A stretch of DNA of 64,000 bases. It comes from Zygnema cylindricum (taxonomy: Eukaryota; Streptophyta; Zygnematophyceae; Zygnematales; Zygnemataceae). Position numbers and translations under genes: made by a program. Of this stretch, positions 28,262 through 40,416 are shown piece after piece; within the stretch, counting starts at the first letter, position 1, and each line of letters begins with the position of its first letter. The notes under the pieces were generated by a model, which was given only the letters and a program-made list of their open reading frames with translations, ran no database searches and was not told the DNA's origin. The DNA lies in NCBI GenBank assembly GCA_037447655.1, contig JBBHKE010002640.1:1-64000 (forward strand). Direction: 5' to 3'.

Positions 28262-31260
28262 TCATCTACTAAATCTTTTTGGCTGAATATTCCTCTTGTC
28301 TTTTATGAGCTTCCGTTGGGAATTTCACACAAAATTTCGGAGTTGAAAGGTGATCTTACCTTATGGCATCATCGCATGTGTCACACATCCGAGGTTAGTT
28401 TGAAGAAGATGATTCAACATTCTTCGGTGAGGGGTTTGGACCTCGCATCCGGTGAGAAGGTGAATGGATGCGGAGGATGTAGCAAAGGACGTCAAATTCA
28501 TAAATCCCATCCGAATAAAGACATCAAGCATCGAGCTCAAAGTCCTTTGGAGGTTGTCCACATTGATCTTTGTGGACATATTAAACTCGAGACAATTGGA
28601 GGTAATAAGTATACTTTGGTGATTGTTGATGACTTCTCCCGGAAGTCATGGGTGTATTTATTGAAAAAGAAACCGGATGCATTTGATAAATTTAAAGAAT
28701 GGCATGTAATGGCCGAGAGGCAAATTGATAAGAAACTTAAGTCCATTCGTTCGGACAATGGAGGGGAGTTTGTTGTTTTTGAGGGGTATTGTAAGGAGTG
28801 GGGGATAAGGCATCAATTCACGGCGCCTTATTCTCCGGAGTCAAATGGAGTGGCCGCGAGGAAGAATCGTACCTTACAAAAAATGGTCCGTGCGATGGTT
28901 CATAGCTCCGGACGAGAGATGTTTTTGTGGGGAGATGCGATTTTACGGCTAATTACATTTGTAACCAAAGACTCACTTCAGTTTCCGGAAGTAAAACACC
29001 GGAGGAATCGTGGAGTGGTAGAAAGCCCACTGTTCATCATTTGAGAATTTGGGGATGTCATGCTACGGTGTATGTGGAATCAATTAAAAGAAAGGGGAAA
29101 TTTGCACCTAGAAGTTGGCCGGGAATTTTTATTGGATATAGTGCGAAGGGGAGTTTATACCGAGTATATAATCCGGCTCGTCACACCGTGGAGGAATCTC
29201 GGAATGTGGATTTTCATGAGGATCTCAAATCCGCCATAAATTCAGTTGGGAAGTTTAAAGAAAATTTGGATTTTTATGAGGAGAGTGAAATTGAGAGTTA
29301 TTCGTACATTGGGGATTGGGAATCCGATGTGGAACCAATGTGAAAACTAAAAAAAAGAATTTGAATAAATCGGTTGAAATTGAATTTGAAAGTAAAAGTA
29401 ATGGATCTTTGGATTCCCGAGTGCCTTCGAACATTCGGAAATCTCAAAGCTCTAAATCGAGTTCTAAATCGAGTGAGAAAGAAATTGAAATTGAATTCGA
29501 GGAAGAGAAAGAGGAAAAAGAGGAGGAGCAAGTTATTAGGAGGAGCTCTCGGAGTACAAAGGGGAAGAAATCGGAGAAACTCACTTACAATCGAAAAGGG
29601 GAAAATGTATCGAATTCGCATTATTTTCTTTCCGATGCTAAGGAGACGAAGTTTCTTTTGTAGCAATCACTTATGGAGAATATGACCCGCGACCCTCAAT
29701 CTTATATCAAGGCTAGGAGGTCAGCTGATTGGGAGAGTAAGTGGAAACCGGCGTGGGAGAAAGAATTTAAGTTGGTGGTTGATAATCGAACTTTTGAGGA
29801 AGTGAAATTACAGGAGGGGAAAAAGGCGATTGATGCAAAGTAGGTCTTTAAAACCAAAACTAGATCTTCGGGCGAAATAATTAAGTACAAGGCGAGGCTT
29901 GTTTGTAAGGGGTTCCAACAACGTGAGGGAATCGATTTAAAGGAGACTTATGCTCCCGTGGTGAAGTTCGACTCACTACGGATTATTATTGAAATTACAG
30001 CGATGGGGAAGAAGCATGTCCATCAAATGGACGTTGAAACCACATTTTTAAATGGTGAGTTGGAGGAAGAGGTATATGTGAAGGTACCGGAAGGTGTCTC
30101 TCCTTTGCACGAAGGAAATGTATGGCGTTTGCGAAAGTCATTATATGGTTTGAAACAAGCACCACGCACTTGGTATTTGAGACTTCATCAAGTACTACTG
30201 AAGTTTGGATTTGTACGGACTACGTCCGATTCTGGAGTTTACGTGAAAGGTGAAGACGTTGACCAAATCATCTTTTCCGTTTGTGTGGATGATTTCTTGA
30301 TGGCATGCGCCAAGTTGGAGCGCATTAATGAGTTGAAACGTTACCTTGGATTACATTTCAAAGTTACGGATCTTGGAGAGGTACGCTATATTTTGGGAAT
30401 TGAAGTGATACGAGATAAGGAGGGGAACATTAAATTGAGTAAAACTCAATATTGTAAAGAGATTTTGGAGAGATTTGGTATGACTGACGCGAAACTGCTT
30501 TCTACACCGTTGAATGCAAATCTACACATTCGTAAGTTTGAAGAGGAGGATTTTGTCGACGTACCATATCGAGAGGCGGTTGGTTCACTTATGTACCTTA
30601 GCGTTGGTACTCGTCCATATATTTTGGCCGCGGTTTCCATCGTCAGCTGTTATTGTCACGAGCCAAAGAAGGCACATTTGGAAGTCGTACGACGTATCTT
30701 TCGATACTTGGTTGGTACAATTGATTTTGGACTTTTGTTCACTTCGGACAAAAAATCTTTGGAGTGTGTTGGGTATTGTGATGCGGATTGGGGCGGCGAT
30801 TTTGATTCAAGTAAGTCCATGTCAGGGTACGCATTTATTTTTGGAGGAGTCGCGATCTCGTGGAGTTCTAGGCTACAACCTACGGTTGCATTAAGTTCCA
30901 CATAATCTGAGTATATGGTTGCGTGTTATGCAGCTAAGGCTTCGATTTGGATTAAGGAGATGTTACGTGAGTTAAGAGTTCCTATTGGTTGTATGACGAT
31001 TTATTATGACAGCATGAGTTCAATGGCGTTGGCGAAAAATCCAGTGTTTCACAAGAGGACTAAACACATTAGGATCCAATGGCATTTTGTAAGAGATTTG
31101 GTTTTGGCGAACGAGATTGTATTTTCGTACGTACCGACAAAAGAGGAGGCGACAGATTTATTCACGAAAGCTGCCGCACATGATGTAATTGAGTGGGGAC
31201 AGCCAAAACTTGGATTATTTTGAGGAGTTTGGCGATTCCGACAATAATAGGGGGGTTGTT
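28262..31260 (+). pseudogene. Ty1/copia retrotransposon, broken pol region
   Basis: 5'-truncated copia polyprotein: gag and protease are missing. Order: GAG-pre-integrase (LWHHRMCH..CGGC, from about 28355), integrase (HIDLCG, SDNGGEF), reverse transcriptase (YKARLVCKGFQQREGIDLKE, SLYGLKQAPRTWY, VCVDDF) and RNase H (CDADWGGD, HKRTKHI), ending at the natural stop 31221-31223. Breaks: a frameshift near 28940, another near 29343, and in-frame stops at 29661, 29841 and 30903. Two key residues are changed: the catalytic Glu of the integrase GVAERKNRT motif is Ala (GCG), and the Tyr of the RT YVDD box is Cys. A purine tract (ataataggggggt) precedes TGTTGGGATATT at 31257, the probable start of the 3' LTR. 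No 5' LTR was found. It is a dead copy. Confidence 0.9.
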
Positions 31261-31900
31261 GGGATATTGTCATTTCGCGGTATTTTCGCGAAGCGTCATA
31301 CCAACTTTTATTTGTTTGACGCGAAGTGTCGCGTCATCATACAAAATGTACTACGTCGTTTCGCAACTGTACTTTTGATATCCGCGAACGAAGTGATCTA
31401 TTTCGTTTCACGTCACTTTTTGTTTCGTGCGCATGTGTCTCAATTTGCGTCCAGGTGTGTTCGTGGAGCGACACGTGTTTAAGTCAACGTTTGGAGTTAG
31501 TCCTTCTAAGGAAGAAAACGTGTGCTACTTTCTTCATGGAACTTTCACTTGCAGTGTGAAATTCTGAGACCTCGATAAGTCCTCAGAGTGGACAGCTTCC
31601 AAGAAGCCTCTATAAAAATCTTGACCCTTTTGTGTTTCAGAAAAAACAACTGCCACCCTGGGAGACAAAAATTCTGACCACCTGCACCCCTATGAAGGCA
31701 AGACTCGCTTGAGTCGATAGCAAAAAGAATCTCTGAATTTGCTCCCCTGAGCAGTAAGTTATGGAGGGTCAAAGTTGACCTTTTGTACAGAAGCTCTGTG
31801 GGAGAGAGGGTCCTATCTTCTAATTTTTCTAAGTCCTATCTCTCTCACAGACTCTATCTACTGATGTACGGAACCAATCAGAATACAGTTCCGTACGCAA
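31257..31900 (+). mobile_element. Probable 3' LTR of the copia element, right end undefined
   Basis: Starts TGTTGGGATATTG directly after the polypurine tract, as copia LTRs do. The sequence includes an inverted pair, gtgggagagagg / tatctctctcacag, at 31798-31851. I could not find a matching CAACA end or a 5' partner, so the right border is a guess. Confidence 0.45.
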
Positions 31901-32585
31901 AAGTACAGCTGCCGGTGTACTTTATGTACGGACATTGTACGACATGGCCTAAATGTCGACACATGTCATATCCGGATTCGGTGCCATAACCTCCGGAGAT
32001 TCCACGATCCAATGTAATTTCGCCACGTGTCATCCGATGTGGCGATGGCCACAAACCGCCGAAATCTTCTTCCGCGATCTCGGCACTAATTCTGGCCGTC
32101 CGATTAAATCAGGATTTAATCGTAGCCGTAATAAATACTTGCGCGACATTCGTTTCAATTAAGAAATAAATGCGCGGTATTAATTTTCTATCCGTACCGT
32201 AATCCGTACTTTACACATTACCGGATCTATGTATCCCGAAATAAATTACAGTTAAATGATTTATCCTACGCATACATGTTAAAATAAATATCAAACTATA
32301 TACTACGTAACACTACTCCTAGACTTAAAGGCTAAGGCTACCGGCTATCTGCTCTCTGCCGGCTGGTAGGTACATGGATCAAATCCTGCGGCCGACACAT
32401 ATATTTTAGATAAATATAAACCTTTTAACTTATATAAATTTCTCGTAAACCTCTTGATAGCCTAGGTAGCCATGGCTCTAGCTCCCTCTCCAATTTCTCA
32501 ATGACAGCAACAAGTTTGAGAGTTTGGAGAGAGAAGTTACAGGTAGACTGCCTCGGCTTCTTTCTATATTTCTATTTAGACCTAG
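31901..32585. other. Intergenic, nothing recognised
   Basis: AT-rich sequence between the copia element and the 40-bp tandem array. No open frame with a recognisable domain. Confidence 0.5.
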
Positions 32586-32589
32586 AAAA

Positions 32590-32869
32590 TACTAAAATTG
32601 TACCATTAATTTTTACAAATAGTTACCTTAATTACACAAATAGTTAACGATAACATGAATTGTTATCTAAATTACACAAACTGTTAGCGCAAACAGGAAT
32701 TGTTACCTAACTTACAGAAATTGTTAGCGCTAACAGGAATTGTTACCTAAATTACTAAAATTGTCAGTGATTCCGAGAATTGTTACCTTAATTACATAAA
32801 TAGTTAACGATAACAACAATTTTTATCTAAATTACACAAATTGTTTGTGTTACAAGAATTGTTCACTAA
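32590..32869. repeat. 40-bp-period tandem array cut by an assembly gap
   Basis: The word tgttacctaa (or variants) begins at 32621, 32661, 32701, 32741, 32781, 32821 and about 32861, an exact 40-base period. The unit is roughly 'tgttacctaaattacacaaa' plus 'ttgttagcgctaacaggaat' and contains the palindrome TTAGCGCTAA. The array runs into the N gap, so its true length is unknown. Confidence 0.9.
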
Positions 32870-32879
32870 NNNNNNNNNN
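32870..32879. other. Assembly gap (10 N)
   Basis: Ten N at the edge of the 40-bp array. The size is presumably a placeholder. Confidence 0.98.
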
Positions 32880-33491
32880 TCTGTTCTAGTCTGTCGTTCT
32901 GAGGTCGAGCTGTTTCTCCAAATTTCTCCTCCCTTATCAGATCCACTCCTCGCCTTTCCCTCCGTTGCCAATTTTTAGAAGAAATGCGATTTATTCGTAT
33001 TCCGAATTTTCGAATTTTCGTATTTTCGTATTTTTCGTATTTTCTCTAGGCTTCTTAACTTTTCTGGGTTTGTGAAATGTTGAGTTTTTCTCTCTCTTTG
33101 TATGGGGAATCCTTTAGGAGGCAGTCGCTAGACGACAAAATAGCGTGGACGAGGGGACACGACAGGGAAATCTGGAGACTTGCTGCCACCGACAAACATA
33201 TGTGCAGAAAACGACAAAAATCCGGCGAGCCTTTGGACTTGTCGAGCTGGAGTCTTGCTGTCTGATCTTGTCTGGTACAACAATTCCGTACATGGTATCG
33301 TACTTTATTCGAGAATATTGTACGAATCATACAGCTGCGAGTTTATTGTAATATAGTACGAATCTAATTCAGCCACTCACATTCTCAAGATTCTTTTTTT
33401 TTTTTTTTTTTTCTAGGGTTTCAATATAATGCTGCACGCCTTTTGAATAACGACAAAATTCAAAATTTAAATGTTTGCAACTGTACAAGTA

Positions 33492-33688
33492 CACCGTGAA
33501 TCGTTATTAGCCTTATGTGCTATATCGGCACCCCAAAATTTTGACATTGTTACCTTAAATAGATTTAATCACACTATTTAAGTACGTGGACCATAATCTG
33601 CCACGTCTCCTGGTACTAAACTAGAATGAATGACGCTAATTTTTAAATAACACTAATCATTTCTATACGCTAATAACGATTCAAGGTG
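33492..33688. mobile_element. MITE related to family A
   Basis: TA-flanked foldback of 197 bp with ends CACCGTGAATCGTTATTAG and CTAATAACGATTCAAGGTG. The interior differs from the typical family A interior. Confidence 0.75.
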
Positions 33689-33775
33689 TAGTGTTAGATT
33701 GGCGGAAGATTGTCGGGAAGATAACAAAACGACAAAGTTGTGACTTGTCCTTTCTGGGAGGTCGTTTGTGAAGTA

Positions 33776-34384
33776 CACCGCGAATCGTAATTAGAGTAAA
33801 TTACTCTAATTCGGTCGCTCGAAATTTTGACTCCTATCAAAATCAAATAGAGTAATCGATTCTAATTTTTTCATTATTCTAATTTAGGTGAGGTTTAATT
33901 GGCGTAAAAAAATTCTAATATAGGTTATTTTAAATAGTGTGGAGTACGGACGACGTCTGACCGTGCAAAATTGTACTTTTATAGCATAAAAGGTACAAAT
34001 GATTTAATAGAATCACGCTCGCAACGTGAAATCGCACTAAACAAAAAAATGAATCACATCGAAAAAAGCCGTTCGCATAACTCTCGTCCGTCGACAGCAT
34101 CATCGTCAGTGTGAACATTATTATCCAATGCGACAAATATTATTAAGCGTCATAATGACGTCAATACTATACCGGATCTGACACATTTTGTATGTCTCGT
34201 AATTTAGTGTTCACAATTATCGCGCACATAATTATCGCCGACATAACCCAATATAGAATAACTAAATAAATTAGAGTAAACTTCATAGTTGAAAAAGCTC
34301 TATCACATAAATTAGCGTCAATTACTCTAATTGTTTTTTTTTTTTACTCTAATTTTTTCATTACTCTAATTACGATTCGCGTTG
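33776..34384. mobile_element. MITE family B, complete copy 1
   Basis: Element of 609 bp flanked by TA, with ends CACCGCGAATCGTAATTAG and CTAATTACGATTCGCGTTG. Subterminal 'attagagta' words repeat on both sides. The interior matches copy 2 at 39283-39893 in inverted orientation. No coding capacity. Confidence 0.85.
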
Positions 34385-34388
34385 TACA

Positions 34389-34615
34389 CACCGTATATTG
34401 CTATTTAGTGTTAATAAATATTTCGTCACAAAAGCATCTTGTTTCCGTACACAATTGTAGTATTTTGGATCTGATGGTTGCGATTAAAAGCCAAGATCCT
34501 TGCCTTCCGATTGGCGGTCTCCATGTGAGAATCGGACAAGTGTGAGTACGGGAAATATATATTTTAGGTGGCGAAACAAATATTAAGTTATTAACCCTAA
34601 TAGCGATACACAGTG
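34389..34615. mobile_element. MITE family A copy adjoining family B
   Basis: Ends CACCGTATATTGCTATTTAG and CTAATAGCGATACACAGTG. The inner segments 'ccgtacacaattgtag' and 'attggcggtctccatgtgag' are typical of the family. Only four bases separate it from family B copy 1. Confidence 0.75.
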
Positions 34616-34642
34616 TGCACTATTTGTTCCAAACTGGCCATA

Positions 34643-34940
34643 GTTCAAAAGTAGGCGTTTTTATGGTAGGCCTTTGGTCGGCGCCTTTATCGTAAGTTGT
34701 GTCATGGGCTTTTCATGTGATCTTCTTAGATCGCTACTTTGATCAGAAACCGTCCGATCTTACGAATCTGACGGTGTAAATTTATTTTTTTGGTCCGAAT
34801 GTTTTAATTGGTCCAATTTTTTGTCTGAATGTATTAATTGGTCTGAATAGGTCCGAATACAATGTGGGTCTTAAGGTCATATTGTATGTTTTGCATACAA
34901 TAGGCATATTGTATGGGCCTACTTTCACCTACTTTTGAAC
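34643..34940. mobile_element. MITE family D
   Basis: Element of 298 bp with 13-bp perfect inverted ends, GTTCAAAAGTAGG / CCTACTTTTGAAC. Only one copy is seen in the window. Confidence 0.6.
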
Positions 34941-35819
34941 CATGAACCTGGCAGACATGTGGTTTGCATTTAAATGGGCATGCTGTTTTTTTATGACTAT
35001 TCCGAGAAAAAATAAAAAATCATTGTTTTTTCGATGTCCACTGAGTTGGTCAGTGATTAGCCAGAGGAAAGTACAAATCATATATTGCCCTGTCAGAATC
35101 TCATGTCCTTTCGAAAACGACAGGAAGTTTCAAAAGAAATGTCTCGGAACCTGGTCTTCGGTCCAAAGCTGGGCCGTACAGCCAAATGCTGAACAGCCGC
35201 AAAAATTGGACACAAGAGGTCTGAGTGATAGCGATAGACGCGGGGAATCTTGCGGGCCAATCAAATCTTTTTGCACGAGATTTACGGGAAAGGACAAAAA
35301 TTCAAGATTTTACGAAAATTTACGCGGAAATTTCCGGCGTCAAAAGTAGTAAGTGATTCGTCCAAGAAAGAAAAACATCGATCCAAAGAAATATTTTAAC
35401 CGCGTTAAACAGCCATAAAAAAAGAACAACTCTCAAATGTACTTTCCGTATTTGTCTCTTATTAGCCCCTTTGACACGTGGCCATATTTGAGCGGTGAAA
35501 TACGCACCGGCTCATTACTACGGAGTAATCATGTTTTACTACCTGATTTTCAGACGGGCATATATATGTATAATTATGCAATATATATAAATATGTATAT
35601 ATATATGCATTTATTTAAATATTTATTTATATATATGTAAATATATATCAACTTCGCCAGCAAATCGTGTTTTTTGTCCGTAGTGAAAATAGAGCTGACA
35701 TTTTCGGCTTCCTTGCATTTAGTTCTCTTCTTGTGGAATTGACCGGCCAATAGCGACACAGACAGATGCGACAAATAATTATAAATAATGGAAGAACTTC
35801 GGCAACACCTCATAGTTTA
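34941..35819. other. Intergenic, nothing recognised
   Basis: A 135-codon open frame (34942-35349, +) shows no domain I recognise. An AT-rich (TATATA) stretch lies at 35560-35650. Confidence 0.4.
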
Positions 35820-36722
35820 TTATGGGAATTGATCATGGCAGTGGTTGTTTTGGTTTGCACAGTCACTTACATCATTTTGTCAAAAATGGTACGTTTGAAG
35901 TACACATTTGTACAAGTAAAGTACCGTTGAGTCTAAATTTGACGGTCAATTGGTTGGACAACTTTGACTTTCAAAATATTGTTTCAACCGCTTAAACTTT
36001 TGCCGCGCTTGCGAACGTCGACCGTCATAAAAAAATTAGCAATTCACAAGGTTGGCGATTTGAGGTGTTCCATAAAATAGGATTCATGACTCTAATATAG
36101 TGCTATGGTAAATAGTGTGGTGTACGGTCTGTCAGAGACGTACTTTTTTGTACTTTTTCAAATAGAAAAGTACAGAAAAGATATTCACGCTGTCAAGGAG
36201 TCGCGCTAACATGTAATTGCGTAAATATTTTCCGGCATTCGCGGATGTAAAAAAAACGCGACGGCGTACGATTTGAACAATTTCCTACACGCACATATTT
36301 TAGTGTGGAGATATTATGCACCGAAAATTTTTACAAAGCAGTTTACAAATTAGAGTATACGAAAAAATAGAATAAAAATTATTTCCAAAAAAAACGACAT
36401 TCCCAATTAGCATAAATAACGCTAATTGTTTCATTACGCTATCTATTTCATTACGCTAATAGCGATTCACGGTGTACTGTTGAGTCTAAATTTGACGGTC
36501 AATTGGTTGGACAGCTTTGACTTTCAAAATATTGTTTCAACCGCTTAAACTTTTGTCGCGCTTGCGAACGTCGACCGTCATAACAAAATTAGCAATTCAC
36601 AGGGTTGGCGAACGTTTACGGCAACAAAACTGCGGCAACCACATGTAAATAAAAGTGTTGCAAACAGTCACTTTTTGTCGTTACGTGAGCTCCACGGTGA
36701 GAGCACGTTGGATATTAACTAA

Positions 36723-37508
36723 GGGTGAACCTCCATCAGGCGAAAAGTGAGGTTCATTACTAGAAAAATAGTATTTTCGTACAGGTCCAGCTCATTTTCG
36801 TACCTGGCCGTACTGTAAAAAAATTTTATTTTATAAAACATGTTTACCAGAGATTCGTTAAAATTCTCCAAGCTTTTTGGCGAAAACTTCGACCGTCCGA
36901 TTTTGAATTGTTGACGCAAACGCCCCTTCTATCCAGTTTTGGGCGAGTCTCCTCAACTGCCCTTTAGAGGAGACTTGCCAGGTACTAAACGTGTCTATTG
37001 GTCCACTTGGAAACAAAAAGGTATCATCCACGGCGATGACGACCTCACAATTAGCAAAGGCCACGTGCCTTCGTACAGGGCGGATTCAAAAGCGACAAAA
37101 AAATCTTTGTTGTATGATATCTCTTTGACTACTCTTTCCCTTCGTGGAAAGGACTTTGCGTACAAAATATAATGGCAAACGATAAAAGTACAAATTTTCA
37201 TTTTGAAAAGGATTTTGAAACGGTTTGGTACAACGAAATGACAAGATCGTACAAATTGTACATTCGCATAGCGTTGCTAGATATTTAAATATGTGTTTGT
37301 CCGTACATGCGCCATTCGGATTTTGTGCTTTTCGAATCTTTCAATATTCCAGGTCGGCTAAACAAGCTCCGGTGTTGTTCCAATCGCAATCCAGCACGTC
37401 AGAAGTTGGTGCCTCGCTGGCACAACCTGATGGAGAAGTGATACAAATATCACTTGCATGTAAACGTGTCCGTACAATTACTGGGAACGCATGATAGAGG
37501 TTCACCCC
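36723..37508. mobile_element. Family E element, copy 1
   Basis: Inverted ends GGGTGAACCTC / GAGGTTCACCCC. The target in the family C arm is TTA: the left flank is TAA (one mismatch) and the right flank TTA, while the uninterrupted site is visible at 39035-39037 in the opposite arm. A three-base TWA target fits PIF/Harbinger-like elements (inference). No transposase frame. Confidence 0.75.
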
Positions 37509-37879
37509 TTAGCCGCAAAATTGAAATTTAGTCGTCTAAGCGTTTCATTCAACTTATACGCAAACTGAAACGAAACCTCTTTAAACTGAATTACTTTAAG
37601 TATTGTACGAAAATATTAAAACGCACGAAACGAAATTTCGCTGTCAATGTAAGAATGTTGATTCGTAGATAGTGTGGCTCGATTTCGTCGCGCATGACGA
37701 CGCGCATTTTATCATATAAATTCAATTGATATTTTTATGTACAATTGATATTTTATTATAGCGTACAAAGCGTATTATTTTTTTGTTTCTTGCATTTAAA
37801 TATTTCCGTACAAAACGTACAGTACTTCAGTTTAAATAGGTGTCATTTGAATTTGCGTCTAAGTTCAATGTAACGCTTA

Positions 37880-38646
37880 GGGTGAACCTCCATCGGGCGA
37901 AAAGTGGGGTTGTTTAACGGAAAAGTGCATTTCCGTACAAATCCAGCTCATTGCCGTACAAGGCCGTACTGTTTTTTTTTTTTTTCAAAACATGATTACT
38001 GGAGATTCGTCAAGATTCTCCAAACTTTTGGGCGATAACATCGACCGTCCGCTTATGAGTTTCCGAAAGCAAAAGGTCACTTCGCCCGGTAAATGGCTAG
38101 TGTCCTCAAAGAGGACATTAGCCATTTACCAGACGTGTAAAACGTTTACGCGTAAAAAGGTCACGTACGAACCGCGCGCCTTCGGACAAATGCCACGCGC
38201 CTTCCGACAGGCGGGAATGAGATCCGACGAAAACCACCAGAAAAAGTTTGTTGAAGGATGTGTCGTGACGCCTCCACCACCATCCATCGCCAACCGGAAA
38301 TTGCTGCGCCTGCTTTTTTCAAATTTCCGATTTGGTTACGACAAAACAGGAACGTAGAAATTGTACACCACTGGTACAACGACAAACGCGAACCTACAAG
38401 ATGTACATTGGTATATTTTATTTTGCCGCTGGTTGTACGAATACGACTTCGGACATTTTGCTTTTGGAATCTTTGACGACGCTCTTCCAGGTCGGCTAAA
38501 CAAGCTCCGGTGTTGTTCCAATCGCAATCCAGCACGTCAGAAGTTGGTGCCTCGCTGGCACAACCTGATGGAGAAGTGATACAAATATCACTTGCATGTA
38601 AACGTGTCCGTACAATTACTGGGAACGCATGATAGAGGTTCACCCC
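37880..38646. mobile_element. Family E element, copy 2 (chimeric)
   Basis: Same ends as copy 1, flanked by TTA at 37877-37879 and 38647-38649. Left of about 38489 it differs from copy 1 at many sites. Right of that point it appears nearly identical to copy 1 (offset 1138 bases), and the identity continues into the family C interior to about 38826. Its left flank is right-arm sequence and its right flank is left-arm sequence. Confidence 0.75.
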
Positions 38647-39282
38647 TTAGCCGCAAAATTGAAATTTAGTCGTCTAAGCGTTTCATTCAACTTATACGCA
38701 AACTGAAACGAAACCTCTTTAAACTGAATTACTTTAAGTATTGTACGAAAATATTAAAACGCACGAAACGAAATTTCGCTGTCAATGTAAGAATGTTGAT
38801 TCGTAGATAGTGTGGCTCGATTTCGTCGCACGTGACGACGCACATTTTTTTCATTTAATTTCAATTGATACATTTACGCCGGTTCGTTTTTTTATAGTCT
38901 GCACAGTTTATTTCGTTTCGTGCGTTTTTATATTTCCGTACAAGGCTTACAGTACTTCAGTTTAAAAAGGCTTCGTTTTAGTTTGCGTTTAAGTTCAATG
39001 TAACACTTAGATGACTAAATTTCAATTTTGCGGCTAAGTTAATGTCCAACGTGCTTTCACCGTGGAGCTCACATAACGACAAAAAGTGACTATCTGCAAC
39101 ACTTTTATTTACATGTGGTTGCCGCAGTGTTGTTACCGTAAACATTCGCTAGCCTTGTGAATTGCTAATTTTTTTATAACGGTCGACGTTCGCAAGCGCA
39201 ACAAAAGTTTAAGCAGTTTAAACAATATTTTGAAAGTCAAAGGTGTCCAACCGATTCATCCTCGAATTTAGACTCAACGGTA

Positions 39283-39893
39283 CACCGCGAATCGTAATTA
39301 GAGTAATGAAAAAATTAGAGTAAAAAAAAAAAAAAAATTAGAGCAATGAACTCTAATTTATGTGATAAAACTTTTTTACAGAGGAAGTTTACTCTAATTT
39401 ATTCAAGTACTCTATATTGGGATATGTCGGCAATAGTTATCCGCGCTGAAATTATGAACACTAAATTACGTAGACGCACAAAATCTGTCAGTCCGTATAG
39501 TTTTGAAGTCATTATGACATTAGTAATATTTGTCGCGCTGAATGTCAGTTAATGTTCACACTAACGACGATGCTGTGGACGGACGAGACTTATGCGAACG
39601 GCTTTTTTTCAATGTGATTAATTTTTCGTTTAGTGTGATTTCACGTGCGAGCGCGATTATATTAAATCAGTATTTGTACCTTTTTACTTAAAAAGGTACA
39701 ATTTTGCATGGTTGAACGTCGTCCGTACTCCACACTATATAAAAAGAACCTATATTACATTTTTTTACGCTAATTAAACTTACCTAAATTATAATAATGA
39801 AAAAATTAGGATCGTTTACTCTATTTGATGTCATAGAGTCGAAATTTCGAGCGACTGAATTAGAGTAATTTACTCTAATTACGATTCACGGTG
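39283..39893. mobile_element. MITE family B, complete copy 2 (inverted)
   Basis: Element of 611 bp with ends CACCGCGAATCGTAATTAG / CTAATTACGATTCACGGTG, flanked by TA. The empty site is visible in the other family C arm ('aaagtaccgttgag', TA at 35922-35923), so TA was duplicated on insertion. Interior matches copy 1 in reverse. Confidence 0.88.
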
Positions 39894-40200
39894 TACTTTA
39901 ATTGTACAAATGTGCACTTCGAACGTACCATTTTGACAAAATGACGTAAGTGACTGTGCGCAACCAAAACAGTCATTGCCATAATCAATCCCTTTTTATT
40001 ATTTTTGACCGCAGTCAGATAAATGTGACTTTTTCAGTTTCACCAACCAATGCCTACACTGGCAGATGCGATAAATGACTGTAAAACATATGGACGAATG
40101 CGTAGAGACCACGCAAAGACATAATAAATGTTAGACGCGTGGTGTGCCACGTGCCACGTCATACAATTTGTCGGTTAGCGGATACCGATTATGTTAGCCA

Positions 40201-40416
40201 CACCGTGTATCGCTATTAGTGTTAATAAATTTTCGCCACTTAAAACATATTTTCTCCGTACACACTTTTCCAATTTTCACATGGAGACCGCCATTCGGAA
40301 GGTGAAAATCTTAGTTTTCAATCGCAACCATTTGTTCCATACTCCGACAATAGTGTACGGACAAAATATGTTTTAAGTCGAAAAAAAAACATGAACGCTA
40401 ATAGCGATACACGGTG
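40201..40416. mobile_element. MITE family A copy
   Basis: Ends CACCGTGTATCGCTATTAG and CTAATAGCGATACACGGTG, with internal foldback 'cgccacttaaaacatatttt' / 'aaaatatgttttaagtcg'. Confidence 0.85.

Larger units (their letters stand above)
35820..39997. mobile_element. Family C composite element with nested insertions
   Basis: Two inverted arms mark the element. The left arm runs from about 35820 to 36056 and resumes at 36477-36722. The right arm runs 39010-39280 and 39896-39997. Shared words include 'gtcacttacatcattttgtc', 'gaacgtcgaccgtcataa' and 'gcggcaaccacatgtaaata'. Inside are two family E elements (36723-37508, 37880-38646) separated by family C interior, and a family B element (39283-39893) in the right arm. 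A family-B-like relic ends at 36474 and is bracketed by two copies of the same 135-bp arm segment (35922-36056, 36475-36602). No transposase gene is seen. Confidence 0.7.

Noticed and set aside
32590-32869. 40-bp periodic array as a CRISPR
   Set aside because: Units are contiguous and all degenerate, with no unique spacers, in a eukaryotic genome.
34942-35349. 135-codon open frame as a gene
   Set aside because: No recognisable domain or splice context, in a transposon-rich region.
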